From CAZAMP01 sp964486455 (GTDB lineage: Bacteria > Eisenbacteria > RBG-16-71-46 > CAZAMP01): a stretch of DNA of 64,000 nt. The stretch is taken from contig CAZAMP010000005.1 in NCBI GenBank assembly GCA_964486455.1, positions 74,238-138,237 of the forward strand. The letters run 5' to 3'. Numbering within the stretch: the stretch's first letter is position 1; the number at the start of each line of letters is the position of its first letter. A program made the position numbers and the translations under genes. Positions 8,112 to 15,914 of the stretch are shown one piece after another. Below the pieces are notes generated by a model, which was not told where the DNA came from, searched no databases, and saw nothing but the letters and a program-made list of their open reading frames with translations.

Positions 8112-8195
8112 GATGATACCTAGCGGGAAGTGCTACATAGTGGGAAGTGATACGTGGCGAAAGGTTACGTGGCGAAAGGTGATATCCGGTGGGAA
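8112..8195 (+). repeat. Five degenerate 15-18-base tandem repeats
   Basis: Successive units begin at 8112, 8130, 8147, 8163 and 8178. Each has a G-T/G-A-T-A-C-like start and ends in a GTGG(C/G)(G)AA-like block; the third and fourth units share an exact TACGTGGCGAAAGG core. Unit length varies (18, 17, 16, 15, 18), so this is not a codon-phased repeat. Confidence 0.6.
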
Positions 8196-8476
8196 GGGGT
8201 CGTGGTAGGGCAAACCGAATGGCAAAGGAAGGACCCCATCCTGACGTTTGTCCAGTTTCCAACCCCGGAGGCTTCCAGGCACTTCGTTCTATTCAAGGTC
8301 AAAACTGGAAACTCACGCGCGGGACAGGGCCTTCCACTCTCCACTAACTGAGAGTCTAGAGCTCCGCAAAATGGGGAGTCAAGCGAAAACACGACATTTC
8401 GGCCGCTAGATCTTGCTCTCGGGGGCCATGTTGCGCATGTCGCTTGAAGTGGTTTCGAAGAAATCGGTTACAGAAA

Positions 8477-9472
8477 ATGAGTTCTGAAGAGCATCTCCAT
8501 CGCATCCTCGAGGCCATGCACGGGCGTCGGATCGCCATACTGGGCGATTGCATGCTGGATCGATATATCTGGGGCGAAGTCCATCGGATATCGCCCGAGG
8601 CGCCTGTTCCGGTCGTCGAGGCGTTCGAACAGAACCACCGTCTCGGCGGTGCGGCGAACGTCGCGGCGAACATCAGGGCCCTCGGGGGGCAGCCGGTCCT
8701 GATCGGCGTCGTCGGCGATGACGCCGAGGGCGACTGCCTGAGACGGGAGCTGGAGAATGCCGGTCTGGCGTCGGGATCGACCGTCTCCCTGGCCGAACGC
8801 CCCACGACGGTCAAGACACGAATCATCGCCCGCAATCAGCAGGTCGTCAGGGTGGACTTCGAACAGACGAGGCCACTCGATTCGAAGGCGGAAGGTGAGC
8901 TCAAGGACCGTCTGAACGACGCACTGAATGACGCGGACGGCTTCATCGTCTCGGACTACGGCAAGGGCGTCGTGACGGCGGGCGTCCTGGGATTCGCGCT
9001 CGGCGAGGCCGAGAAGGCCGGGGTCGCGGTCTCCGTCGATCCGAAAGAGAGCCACTTCGATCTGTACCGCCGGGTCAACGTCATCACCCCCAACTTGCTG
9101 GAAGCATCGGCCGCGCTCGGGCGCAAGCTCGTGACCGACGAGGAGGTCGCGGCCGGCGGCGCCGAGCTTCGGGATCGCCTCGATGCCGAATCGGTCCTGA
9201 TCACCCGAGGCCCTCACGGCATGACGCTCTACGAGAGCGACGGGAGCGCGCACTTCCCGGCAGCCGCGCAGGAGGTGTACGACGTCACCGGAGCGGGGGA
9301 TACGGTCGTGGGTACGTTCAGCATGGCCTTCGCCGCGGGCGCGACGCGACGGGAAGCGGCAGCGCTCTCCAACCTGGCGGCGAGTCTGGTTGTCGGCGAG
9401 GTCGGGACCACGGTGGCAGGGAATGCGGCGCTCCGAGAGGTCATCACGGCCCGCCAGCGGCGGGAGGTGTGA
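8477..9472 (+). CDS. rfaE1: D-glycero-beta-D-manno-heptose-7-phosphate kinase
   Basis: A PfkB/ribokinase-fold enzyme that phosphorylates heptose-7-phosphate at C1 on the route to ADP-heptose for the LPS inner core. The 331-residue chain shows the HldE kinase-domain signatures: AILGDCMLDRYIWGEV, ISPEAPVPVV, LGGAANVAANI, TPNLLEA, and the C-terminal ribokinase motif VTGAGDTVVGTF with the catalytic Asp. The ATG at 8477 is chosen; an in-frame TTG at 8444 would add 11 residues, and neither has a strong ribosome site. The adenylyltransferase half is a separate gene one base downstream, unlike the fused HldE of enterobacteria. Confidence 0.93.
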   Translation: MSSEEHLHRILEAMHGRRIAILGDCMLDRYIWGEVHRISPEAPVPVVEAFEQNHRLGGAANVAANIRALGGQPVLIGVVGDDAEGDCLRRELENAGLASGSTVSLAERPTTVKTRIIARNQQVVRVDFEQTRPLDSKAEGELKDRLNDALNDADGFIVSDYGKGVVTAGVLGFALGEAEKAGVAVSVDPKESHFDLYRRVNVITPNLLEASAALGRKLVTDEEVAAGGAELRDRLDAESVLITRGPHGMTLYESDGSAHFPAAAQEVYDVTGAGDTVVGTFSMAFAAGATRREAAALSNLAASLVVGEVGTTVAGNAALREVITARQRREV

Positions 9473-9473
9473 C

Positions 9474-9965
9474 ATGGGCGAGATTATGACGCTTCCGGAC
9501 GCCGAGACAGCGGCCCGGGAGCGGAGGGAGGCGGGCCGGGCGGTCGTATTCACCAACGGATGCTTCGATATCCTGCATGTCGGACACGTCAGGCTGCTGG
9601 AGGGGGCGCGTCGCGAAGGGAATGCGCTCTTCGTGGCGGTCAACGACGACGAGTCGGCCCGGAGACTCAAGGGGCGGGATCGCCCCATCGTTCCGCTTGC
9701 CGACAGGATGGAGCTTCTGGCGGCGCTGGCGGCCGTCGACGTGGTTTTCCCATTCTCCGAAGATACGCCGTTCGAGGCGATCGGACGGATTCGGCCCGAT
9801 GTCCTCGTCAAGGGGGCCGATTACGCGATCGAAGACATCGTCGGCGCCGACCTCGTAAGTGGCCGGGGGGGACGGGTGGTGAGGTTCCCTCTGGCGTGCG
9901 GACGCTCCTCAACCCGGCTCGTCGAACTCCTGCGGATTGACCGCCCGGACGACCGAGATCCTTGA
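9474..9965 (+). CDS. rfaE2: D-glycero-beta-D-manno-heptose-1-phosphate adenylyltransferase
   Basis: A 163-residue nucleotidyltransferase of the cytidylyltransferase-like superfamily that converts heptose-1-phosphate and ATP to ADP-heptose for LPS core synthesis. The diagnostic FTNGCFDILHVGHVRLLEGA contains the HxGH nucleotide site, and RLKGRDRPIVP with VKGADYAIEDIVGADLV follows. A GGGAGGTG ribosome site directly precedes the ATG at 9474; the rfaE1 stop lies one base upstream. The stop overlaps the -35 box of the next promoter. Confidence 0.94.
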   Translation: MGEIMTLPDAETAARERREAGRAVVFTNGCFDILHVGHVRLLEGARREGNALFVAVNDDESARRLKGRDRPIVPLADRMELLAALAAVDVVFPFSEDTPFEAIGRIRPDVLVKGADYAIEDIVGADLVSGRGGRVVRFPLACGRSSTRLVELLRIDRPDDRDP

Positions 9966-9990
9966 CACTCCGAAGGGTCGCTGGTAGCCT
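9962..9990 (+). promoter_or_regulatory. Sigma-A-type promoter for the cDPG-synthase-like/suc genes
   Basis: TTGACA (9962-9967), a 17-base spacer, TAGCCT (9985-9990) with TGG before it. The -35 overlaps the rfaE2 stop codon. Predicted start near 9997, leaving a structured leader of about 175 bases. Confidence 0.65.
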
Positions 9991-9996
9991 GTAACG

Positions 9997-10172
9997 CTGC
10001 GATTTGGCTAGGATTTCCGTGGGCGGGCCGTCGGGCCGGTCCACCGAGTGCGGGGCCCTCTGCTCCCACCGGGTGGTGGATGTGGGCGGGGGGTTTTTTG
10101 GACATCCTGCAGCTGTTTCTCGGACACCGGTCCCGGGGCAGCAAGACGACCAGACCGGAATATGGGTGAGAC
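9997..10172 (+). promoter_or_regulatory. Structured leader with mutually exclusive hairpins
   Basis: One long stem can form from GTGGG (10019-10023) and GGGCC (10025-10029) with GGCCC (10054-10058) and CCCAC (10065-10069). A competing hairpin uses CCACC (10066-10070) with GGTGG (10075-10079); it is followed by a G-rich run and six T (10094-10099). The two structures share 10066-10069, so the layout resembles a riboswitch or attenuator. No known riboswitch class, SRP RNA or 6S RNA motif was recognised. Confidence 0.4.
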
Positions 10173-11495
10173 ATGGCGAAGAAGGTGATCATCCTGGGCG
10201 CAGGCGGCCGAGATTTCCACAATTTCAACACTGTTTTCAGGGATGACGACGCATACGAGGTGCTCGCATTCACAGCCGCGCAGATCCCCGGCATCGAGGA
10301 CCGGAGATACCCGCCGGAGCTTGCCGGTCGCCTCTATCCCGAGGGGATTCCGATCGTTCCGGAGTCAGATCTGGAGTCGCTCATTCTGGAGAAGGGCGTC
10401 GATGAGGCGGTCTTTTCGTACAGCGATGTCCGATACGCTCACGTGATGAGCATGGCGGCGAAGGTCAACGGTTGGGGAGTCGATTTCAAGCTCCTGGGAA
10501 CGACCAAGACCAGCGTGGTGAGCTCGAAACCGGTCATCTCGATCACCGCCATCCGAACGGGTTGCGGGAAGAGCCAGACGACTCGGCGGGTTTCCGAGAT
10601 TCTCAAGGCCATGGGCAAGCGCACGGTGGCGATCCGTCACCCCATGCCGTACGGCGACCTCCGCAAGCAGGGTGTCCAGCGATTCGAGACGGTCGCCGAC
10701 CTCGACCGTCACGAATGCACGATTGAAGAGCGCGAGGAGTACGAGCCGCATATCATTTCCGGCAACATCGTCTACGCCGGGGTCGACTACGAGCAGATCC
10801 TCCGAGAGGCCGAGAAGGAAGCGGACGTTGTCCTGTGGGACGGCGGAAACAACGATGCCTCCTTCTACAAGGCCGATCTCTCCATCACGATCGTGGATCC
10901 GCACCGACCCGGCCACGAGCTCGCCTACTATCCCAGCGAGATCAACTTCCGGAATGCCGACGTCATCGTCATCAACAAGATCGTCACGGCGTGTCCGGAC
11001 AATATCAAGATCGTGCGGAAGAACATCGCGCGCCACAACCCGAAGGCGATCGTCGTGGATGCCGCCAGCCCGGTCACGATCGATGACCCGGACGCGGTGC
11101 GGGGACGCCGCGCGCTCGTCATTGAGGACGGCCCGACGCTCACGCACGGCGAGATGAAGTTCGGCGCCGGCGTTGTCGCCGCGGAACGCTGTGGCGTGGG
11201 GTCGCTCGTGGATCCGAGACCGTTCCTCGTCGGCGAGCTTCAGGATACGTTCCGCACCTACCCGGAGATCGGAACCGTGCTGCCGGCGATGGGCTACGGC
11301 GAGCAGCAGATCAGGGACCTCGAGGCGACGGTCCGTGCCGCCGACTGCGACGTCGTCGTGATCGCGACACCGATCGATCTCGGCAAGCTGATCAAGGTCG
11401 ACAAGCCGTCCGTGCGCGTGAGCTACTCGCTGTTCGAGATCGGAAGTCCAAACCTCACAGAGGTCTTGAATAGGTTCTTCGAAGCGCGGTCGTAG
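10173..11495 (+). CDS. Cyclic 2,3-diphosphoglycerate synthase-like P-loop protein
   Basis: A 440-residue protein resembling the COG2403 family, whose archaeal relatives include cyclic 2,3-diphosphoglycerate synthetase. The N-terminal ILGAGGRDFHNFN segment is a Rossmann-like start. P-loop TGCGKS (129-134) is followed by TRRVSEILKAMGKRTVAIRHPMP and YGDLRKQGVQRF; EEREEYEPHI, YAGVDYEQILREAEKEADVVLWDGGNND and VDPHRPGHEL are long conserved blocks. cDPG is a methanogen osmolyte and thermoprotectant; bacterial homologues are, to my knowledge, not characterised. Whether this one makes cDPG, or acts as another GTPase/ATPase, is open. It probably heads an operon with sucCD. Confidence 0.6.
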   Translation: MAKKVIILGAGGRDFHNFNTVFRDDDAYEVLAFTAAQIPGIEDRRYPPELAGRLYPEGIPIVPESDLESLILEKGVDEAVFSYSDVRYAHVMSMAAKVNGWGVDFKLLGTTKTSVVSSKPVISITAIRTGCGKSQTTRRVSEILKAMGKRTVAIRHPMPYGDLRKQGVQRFETVADLDRHECTIEEREEYEPHIISGNIVYAGVDYEQILREAEKEADVVLWDGGNNDASFYKADLSITIVDPHRPGHELAYYPSEINFRNADVIVINKIVTACPDNIKIVRKNIARHNPKAIVVDAASPVTIDDPDAVRGRRALVIEDGPTLTHGEMKFGAGVVAAERCGVGSLVDPRPFLVGELQDTFRTYPEIGTVLPAMGYGEQQIRDLEATVRAADCDVVVIATPIDLGKLIKVDKPSVRVSYSLFEIGSPNLTEVLNRFFEARS

Positions 11496-11566
11496 ACCGT
11501 GTGCAGGCAATGTGTATGCAGCCCCCTTGGAAGAGGCATGACTCTGGGTGAGAGGGGAGGGGCAGA

Positions 11567-12712
11567 ATGAACATTCACGAATTCGAGGCGAAGCAGCTCT
11601 TCGCGGACGCCGACATCCCGGTGCAGGAGCAGCGGGTGGCGTCGACGGTCGACGGCGCGCTGACGGCGGCGAAGGCACTGGGCTTTCCGCTAGTCGTCAA
11701 GGCGCAGGTTCACACGGGAGGGCGCGGGAAGGCCGGAGGCGTCAAGCTGGCCAAGGACGAGGACGAGCTGAAGGAGTACGCTACGGCGATCCTCGGAATG
11801 GACATCAAGAGCCACACGGTCCGCAAACTGCTCATCGTTCCGGCCGCCGACATCGCGCATGAGTTCTACGTCGGCGTCGTCATGGATCGGCGGCGCGGGT
11901 GTCCGGTCCTCATGGTGAGTTCCGAGGGCGGCGTCGACATCGAGGAAGTCGCTCGGACCAGTCCGGACAAGATCGCGACGGTTCCGCTTCCGGACGTGCG
12001 GCTCAAGGCGCACCAGGCGCGGGAGATCGCGTTCGGCATGGTGAAGGGCTCCAAGGTTCCGCTGAGAATGGCGGATATTCTGGTCAAGCTGGTCAACGTG
12101 TATCGGGAGCGCGAAGCGTCGCTCGCCGAGATCAATCCGCTGATCATCACGACGGATGACGGCGTGATCGCTCTTGACGCCAAGTTTGTCGCGGACGACA
12201 ACGCACTCTTCCGTCAGACTAAGGTCGCGGGCTTCCGCGACGTCGAAGAGGAGGGTCGCGACGAGAACGAGGCGCGCGAGAACGATCTCTCATACATCCG
12301 GCTCGACGGCTCGATCGGATGCCTGGTCAACGGCGCCGGTCTCGCCATGGCCACGATGGATGTCATCAGTCACTTCAAGGGCACGCCCGCGAACTTTCTC
12401 GACATCGGTGGTTCGTCGCGACCGGAGAAGGTCATGGCGGCGATGGACATCCTCTGCCGGGATGAGAACGTCCGCGTGATTCTCATCAATATCTTCGGCG
12501 GGATCACGCGCTGCGACGACGTGGCCAAGGGGCTGGTCGAAGCACTCAAGAAGAGGCCGACAGCGCTTCCGCTCGTTATCCGATTGACGGGTACGAACGA
12601 GGACGCGGGACGGCAAATCATCGCGTCCGAGTTGCCCGATGTGACGACCGCGGCCACGATGGATGAGGCGGTGCAGGCGGCTGTCGCGTTGGCACAGGCG
12701 CCGACGGCGTGA
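11567..12712 (+). CDS. sucC: Succinyl-CoA synthetase (ADP/GDP-forming) beta subunit
   Basis: The ATP-grasp beta subunit of the TCA-cycle enzyme that interconverts succinyl-CoA and succinate with nucleoside triphosphate formation. The 381-residue product begins MNIHEFEAKQLF and has VKAQVHTGGRGKAGGVKLA (nucleotide binding), EINPLIITTDDGVIALDAK, GCLVNGAGLAMATMD and the ligase-CoA domain segments NFLDIGGSS and INIFGGITRCDDVAKG. Length is normal. A strong GGGGAGGGG site precedes the ATG. It is followed by sucD ten bases downstream. Confidence 0.97.
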   Translation: MNIHEFEAKQLFADADIPVQEQRVASTVDGALTAAKALGFPLVVKAQVHTGGRGKAGGVKLAKDEDELKEYATAILGMDIKSHTVRKLLIVPAADIAHEFYVGVVMDRRRGCPVLMVSSEGGVDIEEVARTSPDKIATVPLPDVRLKAHQAREIAFGMVKGSKVPLRMADILVKLVNVYREREASLAEINPLIITTDDGVIALDAKFVADDNALFRQTKVAGFRDVEEEGRDENEARENDLSYIRLDGSIGCLVNGAGLAMATMDVISHFKGTPANFLDIGGSSRPEKVMAAMDILCRDENVRVILINIFGGITRCDDVAKGLVEALKKRPTALPLVIRLTGTNEDAGRQIIASELPDVTTAATMDEAVQAAVALAQAPTA

Positions 12713-12722
12713 GGGGGATGAG

Positions 12723-13601
12723 ATGAGCATATTCATCGATGAGAACACGCGCGTGGTCGTTCAAGGGATCACGGGCCGTGACGGCTCGTTCCACGCTCGC
12801 GGGATGAAGGAATACGGCACCAAGGTCGTTGCCGGCGTGACCCCGGGCAAAGGTGGGAAGGACGTCGACGGCATTCCGGTGTTCGATACGGTTCGCGAGG
12901 CTGTACAGAAGACCGAAGCCAACACATCGGTCATATACGTGCCCGCGTTCGCGGCCAGCGACGCCATGTTGGAGGCGGCCGATGCCGGCGTTCAACTGGT
13001 CGTTTGCATCACCGAGGGTGTTCCCGTTCTGGACATGGTTCGTGTGAAAGACGTCTTCATCGAAAAGGGCATCCGGCTCATCGGACCCAACTCCCCGGGC
13101 CTGATCAGCCCCGGGAAGTCCAAAGTCGGCATCATGCCTGGCGCGATTCACATCCCGGGTCCGGTCGGTCTGATCTCGCGCAGCGGGACGCTGACCTATG
13201 AGGTTGTGCATTCGCTCACGCGAAGCGGCGTCGGTCAATCGACATGCATGGGAATCGGCGGTGATCCGATCATCGGAACGAAATACATCGACGCACTCGC
13301 CGCATTCGAGAAGGATCCGCAGACCGAGGCGATCGTCTTGATCGGAGAGATCGGCGGGAGCGACGAGGAAGATGCGGCCGCTTACATTCGCAAAGAGATT
13401 TCAATGCCGGTCGTTTCCTTCATCGCCGGACAGACAGCACCGCCCGGAAAGCGCATGGGGCACGCGGGCGCGATCATCTCCGGGTCGTCGGGACGCGCGG
13501 AAGACAAGATCGCCGCGCTCAAGGAAGTGGGCGTCAAGGTGGCGGCGATACCGTCCGAGATCGGACCGCTCATGGCCAAGACGCTGGGAGTCGCCAAGTG
13601 A
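12723..13601 (+). CDS. sucD: Succinyl-CoA synthetase alpha subunit
   Basis: The CoA-binding, phosphohistidine-bearing subunit that pairs with SucC. The 292-residue chain has the N-terminal Rossmann domain (TRVVVQGITGRDGSFH, GVTPGKGGKD), GPNSPGLISPGKSKVGIMPG, and the active-site His in GHAGAIISGS. A GAGGGGG site just before ATG 12723 decides the start. The GTG of ndk overlaps its stop by four bases. Confidence 0.97.
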   Translation: MSIFIDENTRVVVQGITGRDGSFHARGMKEYGTKVVAGVTPGKGGKDVDGIPVFDTVREAVQKTEANTSVIYVPAFAASDAMLEAADAGVQLVVCITEGVPVLDMVRVKDVFIEKGIRLIGPNSPGLISPGKSKVGIMPGAIHIPGPVGLISRSGTLTYEVVHSLTRSGVGQSTCMGIGGDPIIGTKYIDALAAFEKDPQTEAIVLIGEIGGSDEEDAAAYIRKEISMPVVSFIAGQTAPPGKRMGHAGAIISGSSGRAEDKIAALKEVGVKVAAIPSEIGPLMAKTLGVAK

Positions 13602-14017
13602 CGCAGCAGACCCTAATGATGATCAAGCCGGACGCGGTCGAGCGTGGGCTCATCGGTCAGATACTCGCGCGAGTGGAGGAGGGTGATCTTCGCATCTCCC
13701 GGTTGAAGATGATTCATCTCACTCCGGAGGAGGCACGGTCATTCTATCACGTACATGCCGACAAGCCTTTCATCGACGAGCTCGTGGCGTTCATGTCCCG
13801 TTCGCCGATCGTCGCGTGTGTGCTCGAGGGCGAGGAGGCGGTTCTGAACCTCCGCGCAATCATGGGAGCGACCGATCCGTCGACGGCCGATGCGGGTACG
13901 ATCCGCGCCAGCTTCGCTCTCAGCATTCAGGAGAACTCGGTTCACGGATCCGACTCGCCGGAGTCCGCGAGCAGCGAGATCGAGTTCTTCAGTCTCGGGA
14001 TGACGCGTTCGGGCTAG
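13598..14017 (+). CDS. ndk: Nucleoside diphosphate kinase
   Basis: A 139-residue enzyme that balances NTP pools by phosphate transfer through a phosphohistidine. It shows the N-terminal TLMMIKPDAVERGLIGQI, HVHADKPFIDELVAFM, IMGATDPSTADAGTIRASFA and the active-site SVHGSDSPESA (canonical NVIHGSDS, with Ser for Asn). The GTG start overlaps the sucD stop (GTGA), so NDK is translationally coupled to the NTP-forming succinyl-CoA synthetase. Confidence 0.96.
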   Translation: MTQQTLMMIKPDAVERGLIGQILARVEEGDLRISRLKMIHLTPEEARSFYHVHADKPFIDELVAFMSRSPIVACVLEGEEAVLNLRAIMGATDPSTADAGTIRASFALSIQENSVHGSDSPESASSEIEFFSLGMTRSG

Positions 14018-14043
14018 GCGGCGTAAGAGGATTGCGGACGATC

Positions 14044-14592
14044 GTGAGTGATACACGTCAAGATATGGCCGTTCTGGATCTGAGAGAACTGCCCGAAGGA
14101 TCGACGCGTGTCGACCGCAGCTTGTCGAGCGAGGTGGTCGGGCTGTCGCTCGACGAGATGACGGCGGCCGAACCGATCCTCCTGACGATCGACGTCGCCA
14201 GGACGGGAGGGAGTCTCGAACTCCGGGGACGAATCCGTGGAGTGGCGCACGAGTCGTGTTCTCGCTGCGCGGAGTCGTTCGAGAGAGCATTCGACGAGTC
14301 GTTTCTGTTCTTTGCGACTCCGGCGCAGGACGGCGACGACGCCGATACGTCGGAGGACGACGATCTCATATTTCATGACGGGCGGTCGATCGACCTGTGC
14401 GGTCGCGTCCGAGAACTGGTGCTCATCTCGGCGCCCATGGCGCCGGTCTGCCACGCGGAGTGCAAGGGGCTCTGCCCGATCTGCGGCGCCAATCAGAACC
14501 AGACGCGCTGCGATTGCAAGCGTTGCGAACTTGATCCGCGCTGGCAGGTCATCCGTGATCACTTGAACGAAACCAGGTCCGGCGGCAAGTAA
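14044..14592 (+). CDS. DUF177 (YceD-like) protein
   Basis: A 182-residue member of the DUF177/YceD family, which in many bacteria lies directly upstream of rpmF and has been linked to 23S rRNA or ribosome metabolism (plant homologue needed for chloroplast 23S rRNA processing). Two cysteine pairs occur: CSRCAESF mid-protein, and CHAECKGLCPICGANQNQTRCDC near the C-terminus, the family-typical site. The GTG at 14044 has AAGAGG at 14025-14030 upstream; the ATG at 14065 is an alternative with a poorer site. Gap to rpmF is 19 bases. Confidence 0.85.
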   Translation: MSDTRQDMAVLDLRELPEGSTRVDRSLSSEVVGLSLDEMTAAEPILLTIDVARTGGSLELRGRIRGVAHESCSRCAESFERAFDESFLFFATPAQDGDDADTSEDDDLIFHDGRSIDLCGRVRELVLISAPMAPVCHAECKGLCPICGANQNQTRCDCKRCELDPRWQVIRDHLNETRSGGK

Positions 14593-14611
14593 CCGGATGG
14601 AAGGAGTGGGC

Positions 14612-14794
14612 ATGGCTCTGCCCAAGAGACGACATTCAAAGACACGGCGAGACAAACGCCGGACGCACTGGAAGCTGTCCGCGCCGGCCGTCACGTCCTG
14701 CCCTCAGTGTCATCAGCCGAAGGCGCCTCACCGCGTCTGTCCGAATTGCGGCTACTACGGGGGCGAGAAGGTCATCGAGACCGAAAGCACGTGA
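14612..14794 (+). CDS. rpmF: 50S ribosomal protein L32
   Basis: A 60-residue basic protein beginning MALPKRRHSKTRRDKRR with the zinc-binding CPQC and CPNC pairs (the C+ form of L32). It belongs to the large ribosomal subunit. A GGAAGGA site decides ATG 14612. It keeps the widespread DUF177-rpmF-plsX-fab order. A terminator overlaps its last codons. Confidence 0.98.
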   Translation: MALPKRRHSKTRRDKRRTHWKLSAPAVTSCPQCHQPKAPHRVCPNCGYYGGEKVIETEST

Positions 14795-14815
14795 TCGCGT
14801 TCGTGCTCGGTTTTT
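14780..14815 (+). terminator. Intrinsic terminator after rpmF
   Basis: ACCG (14780-14783) and GCACG (14787-14791) pair with CGTGC (14802-14806) and CGGT (14808-14811), leaving a small AAA/T internal loop and a 10-base loop, followed by TTTT. It overlaps the rpmF stop and would partly separate rpmF from plsX. Confidence 0.6.
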
Positions 14816-14885
14816 GCTCAGCATCGTGATCCCCGTTCCCGCATCAGGGTTGGAGTGCGCAACCGGCATATCGAGGCTGACGCGG

Positions 14886-15914
14886 ATGGATGCTCCGTCG
14901 GGAAAAGCTCGAGTTCTGGTCGACGCGATGGGCGGCGATTTCGCGCCCCAACGTATCGTCGAGGGAGCGGCTGACGCCGCCGAGGAACTGGGCGGTAGAG
15001 CCGATATTCGGCTTGTTGGTGACCGTGACGCGATCACCGGCGAGCTCCAACGCTTGGGTCGTCCCACGGACCGGCTGGACATCCTCCACGCCGCCGAAGC
15101 CGTGACGATGGGCGAACACGGCGCGTCGGCCGTGCGGCGGAAGCGCGGCTCTTCGTTGGCTCTGGCCGCATCGGCGATGCGGCGTGGAGAAGCGGACGCC
15201 CTCGTGAGCGCCGGGAACACCGCCGCCGTCGTCTCGAACGCGCTTCTGGGCATGGGGCGCGCGCCTGGGATCCTCCGCCCCGCGATCGCCACCGTACTGC
15301 CGACCTCCACAGGGCACTGCGTCATGCTGGACGCGGGCGCGACCGCAGACTGCCGACCCGACTATCTGGTGCAGTTTGCCGTGATGGGCTCCGTGTACGC
15401 GGAGATCGCGCTCCACATGACCGCCCCCAAGATCGGGCTGCTCAACATTGGGGAGGAGCCCGGCAAGGGCAACGAGCTGAGCCGGGCCACCCACGAGGCG
15501 CTGTCGAAGAGCGGCCTTCGCTTCGTGGGGAACGTCGAAGGCCGGGACGTCATGCGGGGAACGGTCGATGTGGTCGTCAGCGATGGCTTTGTCGGAAACA
15601 TCGTGCTGAAGTTCGGCGAGAGCATGGTGGAAATGCTCGTCGGGGCGATCCGCAAGGAGCTCAAGCGCGATCCGATCGGGAAGATCGGCGCCGCGCTTGC
15701 CCGACCGGCGTTTCGTCGTGTCTTTCGGACGCTGGATTACGTAGAGTACGGTGGTGCGCCGCTCCTCGGCGTCAAAGGAGCGTGCATTATCTGCCACGGG
15801 AGTTCGACGCCGCGCGCCGTGATGAACGCCGTGTGCGTGGCCACGCAGTTCGTCGAGAAGGATCTCAACGGACGGATCATTCAACGACTTCAAGAAGGAA
15901 AGACTCATGGGTGA
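14886..15914 (+). CDS. plsX: Phosphate acyltransferase PlsX
   Basis: PlsX converts acyl-ACP to acyl-phosphate for phospholipid synthesis at the membrane surface. The 342-residue protein has VLVDAMGGDFAPQRIVEGA at its start, GEHGASAVRRKRGSSLALAA, VSAGNTAAVVSNALLGMG, LDAGATADCRPDYLVQFAVMG, NIGEEPGKG and SDGFVGNIVLKFGESM, all PlsX hallmarks. ATG 14886 is chosen so that the first strand sits near the N-terminus. It overlaps fabH by eight bases. Confidence 0.96.
   Translation: MDAPSGKARVLVDAMGGDFAPQRIVEGAADAAEELGGRADIRLVGDRDAITGELQRLGRPTDRLDILHAAEAVTMGEHGASAVRRKRGSSLALAASAMRRGEADALVSAGNTAAVVSNALLGMGRAPGILRPAIATVLPTSTGHCVMLDAGATADCRPDYLVQFAVMGSVYAEIALHMTAPKIGLLNIGEEPGKGNELSRATHEALSKSGLRFVGNVEGRDVMRGTVDVVVSDGFVGNIVLKFGESMVEMLVGAIRKELKRDPIGKIGAALARPAFRRVFRTLDYVEYGGAPLLGVKGACIICHGSSTPRAVMNAVCVATQFVEKDLNGRIIQRLQEGKTHG

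Larger units (their letters stand above)
7886..8476 (+). other. Non-coding, lower-GC region with repeats before rfaE1
   Basis: This 591-base stretch has visibly lower GC than its neighbours and no convincing gene. It contains a possible promoter (7989-8019), a 9-bp tandem duplication (8072-8089), a run of degenerate 15-18-base repeats (8112-8195), an inverted pair AGTTTCCA/TGGAAACT (about 8253-8260 and 8305-8312) and a short hairpin (8336-8355). Small open frames here (such as 8154-8351) have weak composition and no recognised family. It could be a long rfaE1 leader, a small-RNA locus or a decayed insertion. Confidence 0.5.

Noticed and set aside
8072..8195. CRISPR array
   Set aside because: Units are too short, degenerate and contiguous, without spacers; no cas genes nearby.
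8154..8392. Small open frames on both strands in the repeat region
   Set aside because: No family, no good ribosome site, repeat-derived sequence at one end; treated as non-coding.
8468..9811. A 447-codon antisense frame over rfaE1-rfaE2
   Set aside because: Both sense genes carry clear family motifs; the antisense product has none.
9997..10172. SRP RNA, 6S RNA or RNase P RNA
   Set aside because: The conserved SRP loop sequence and RNase P cores are absent; only a generic structured leader can be supported.
10365..11678. A 437-codon antisense frame over the cDPG-synthase-like gene
   Set aside because: Shadow of a conserved sense gene with a P-loop; no ribosome site or motif.
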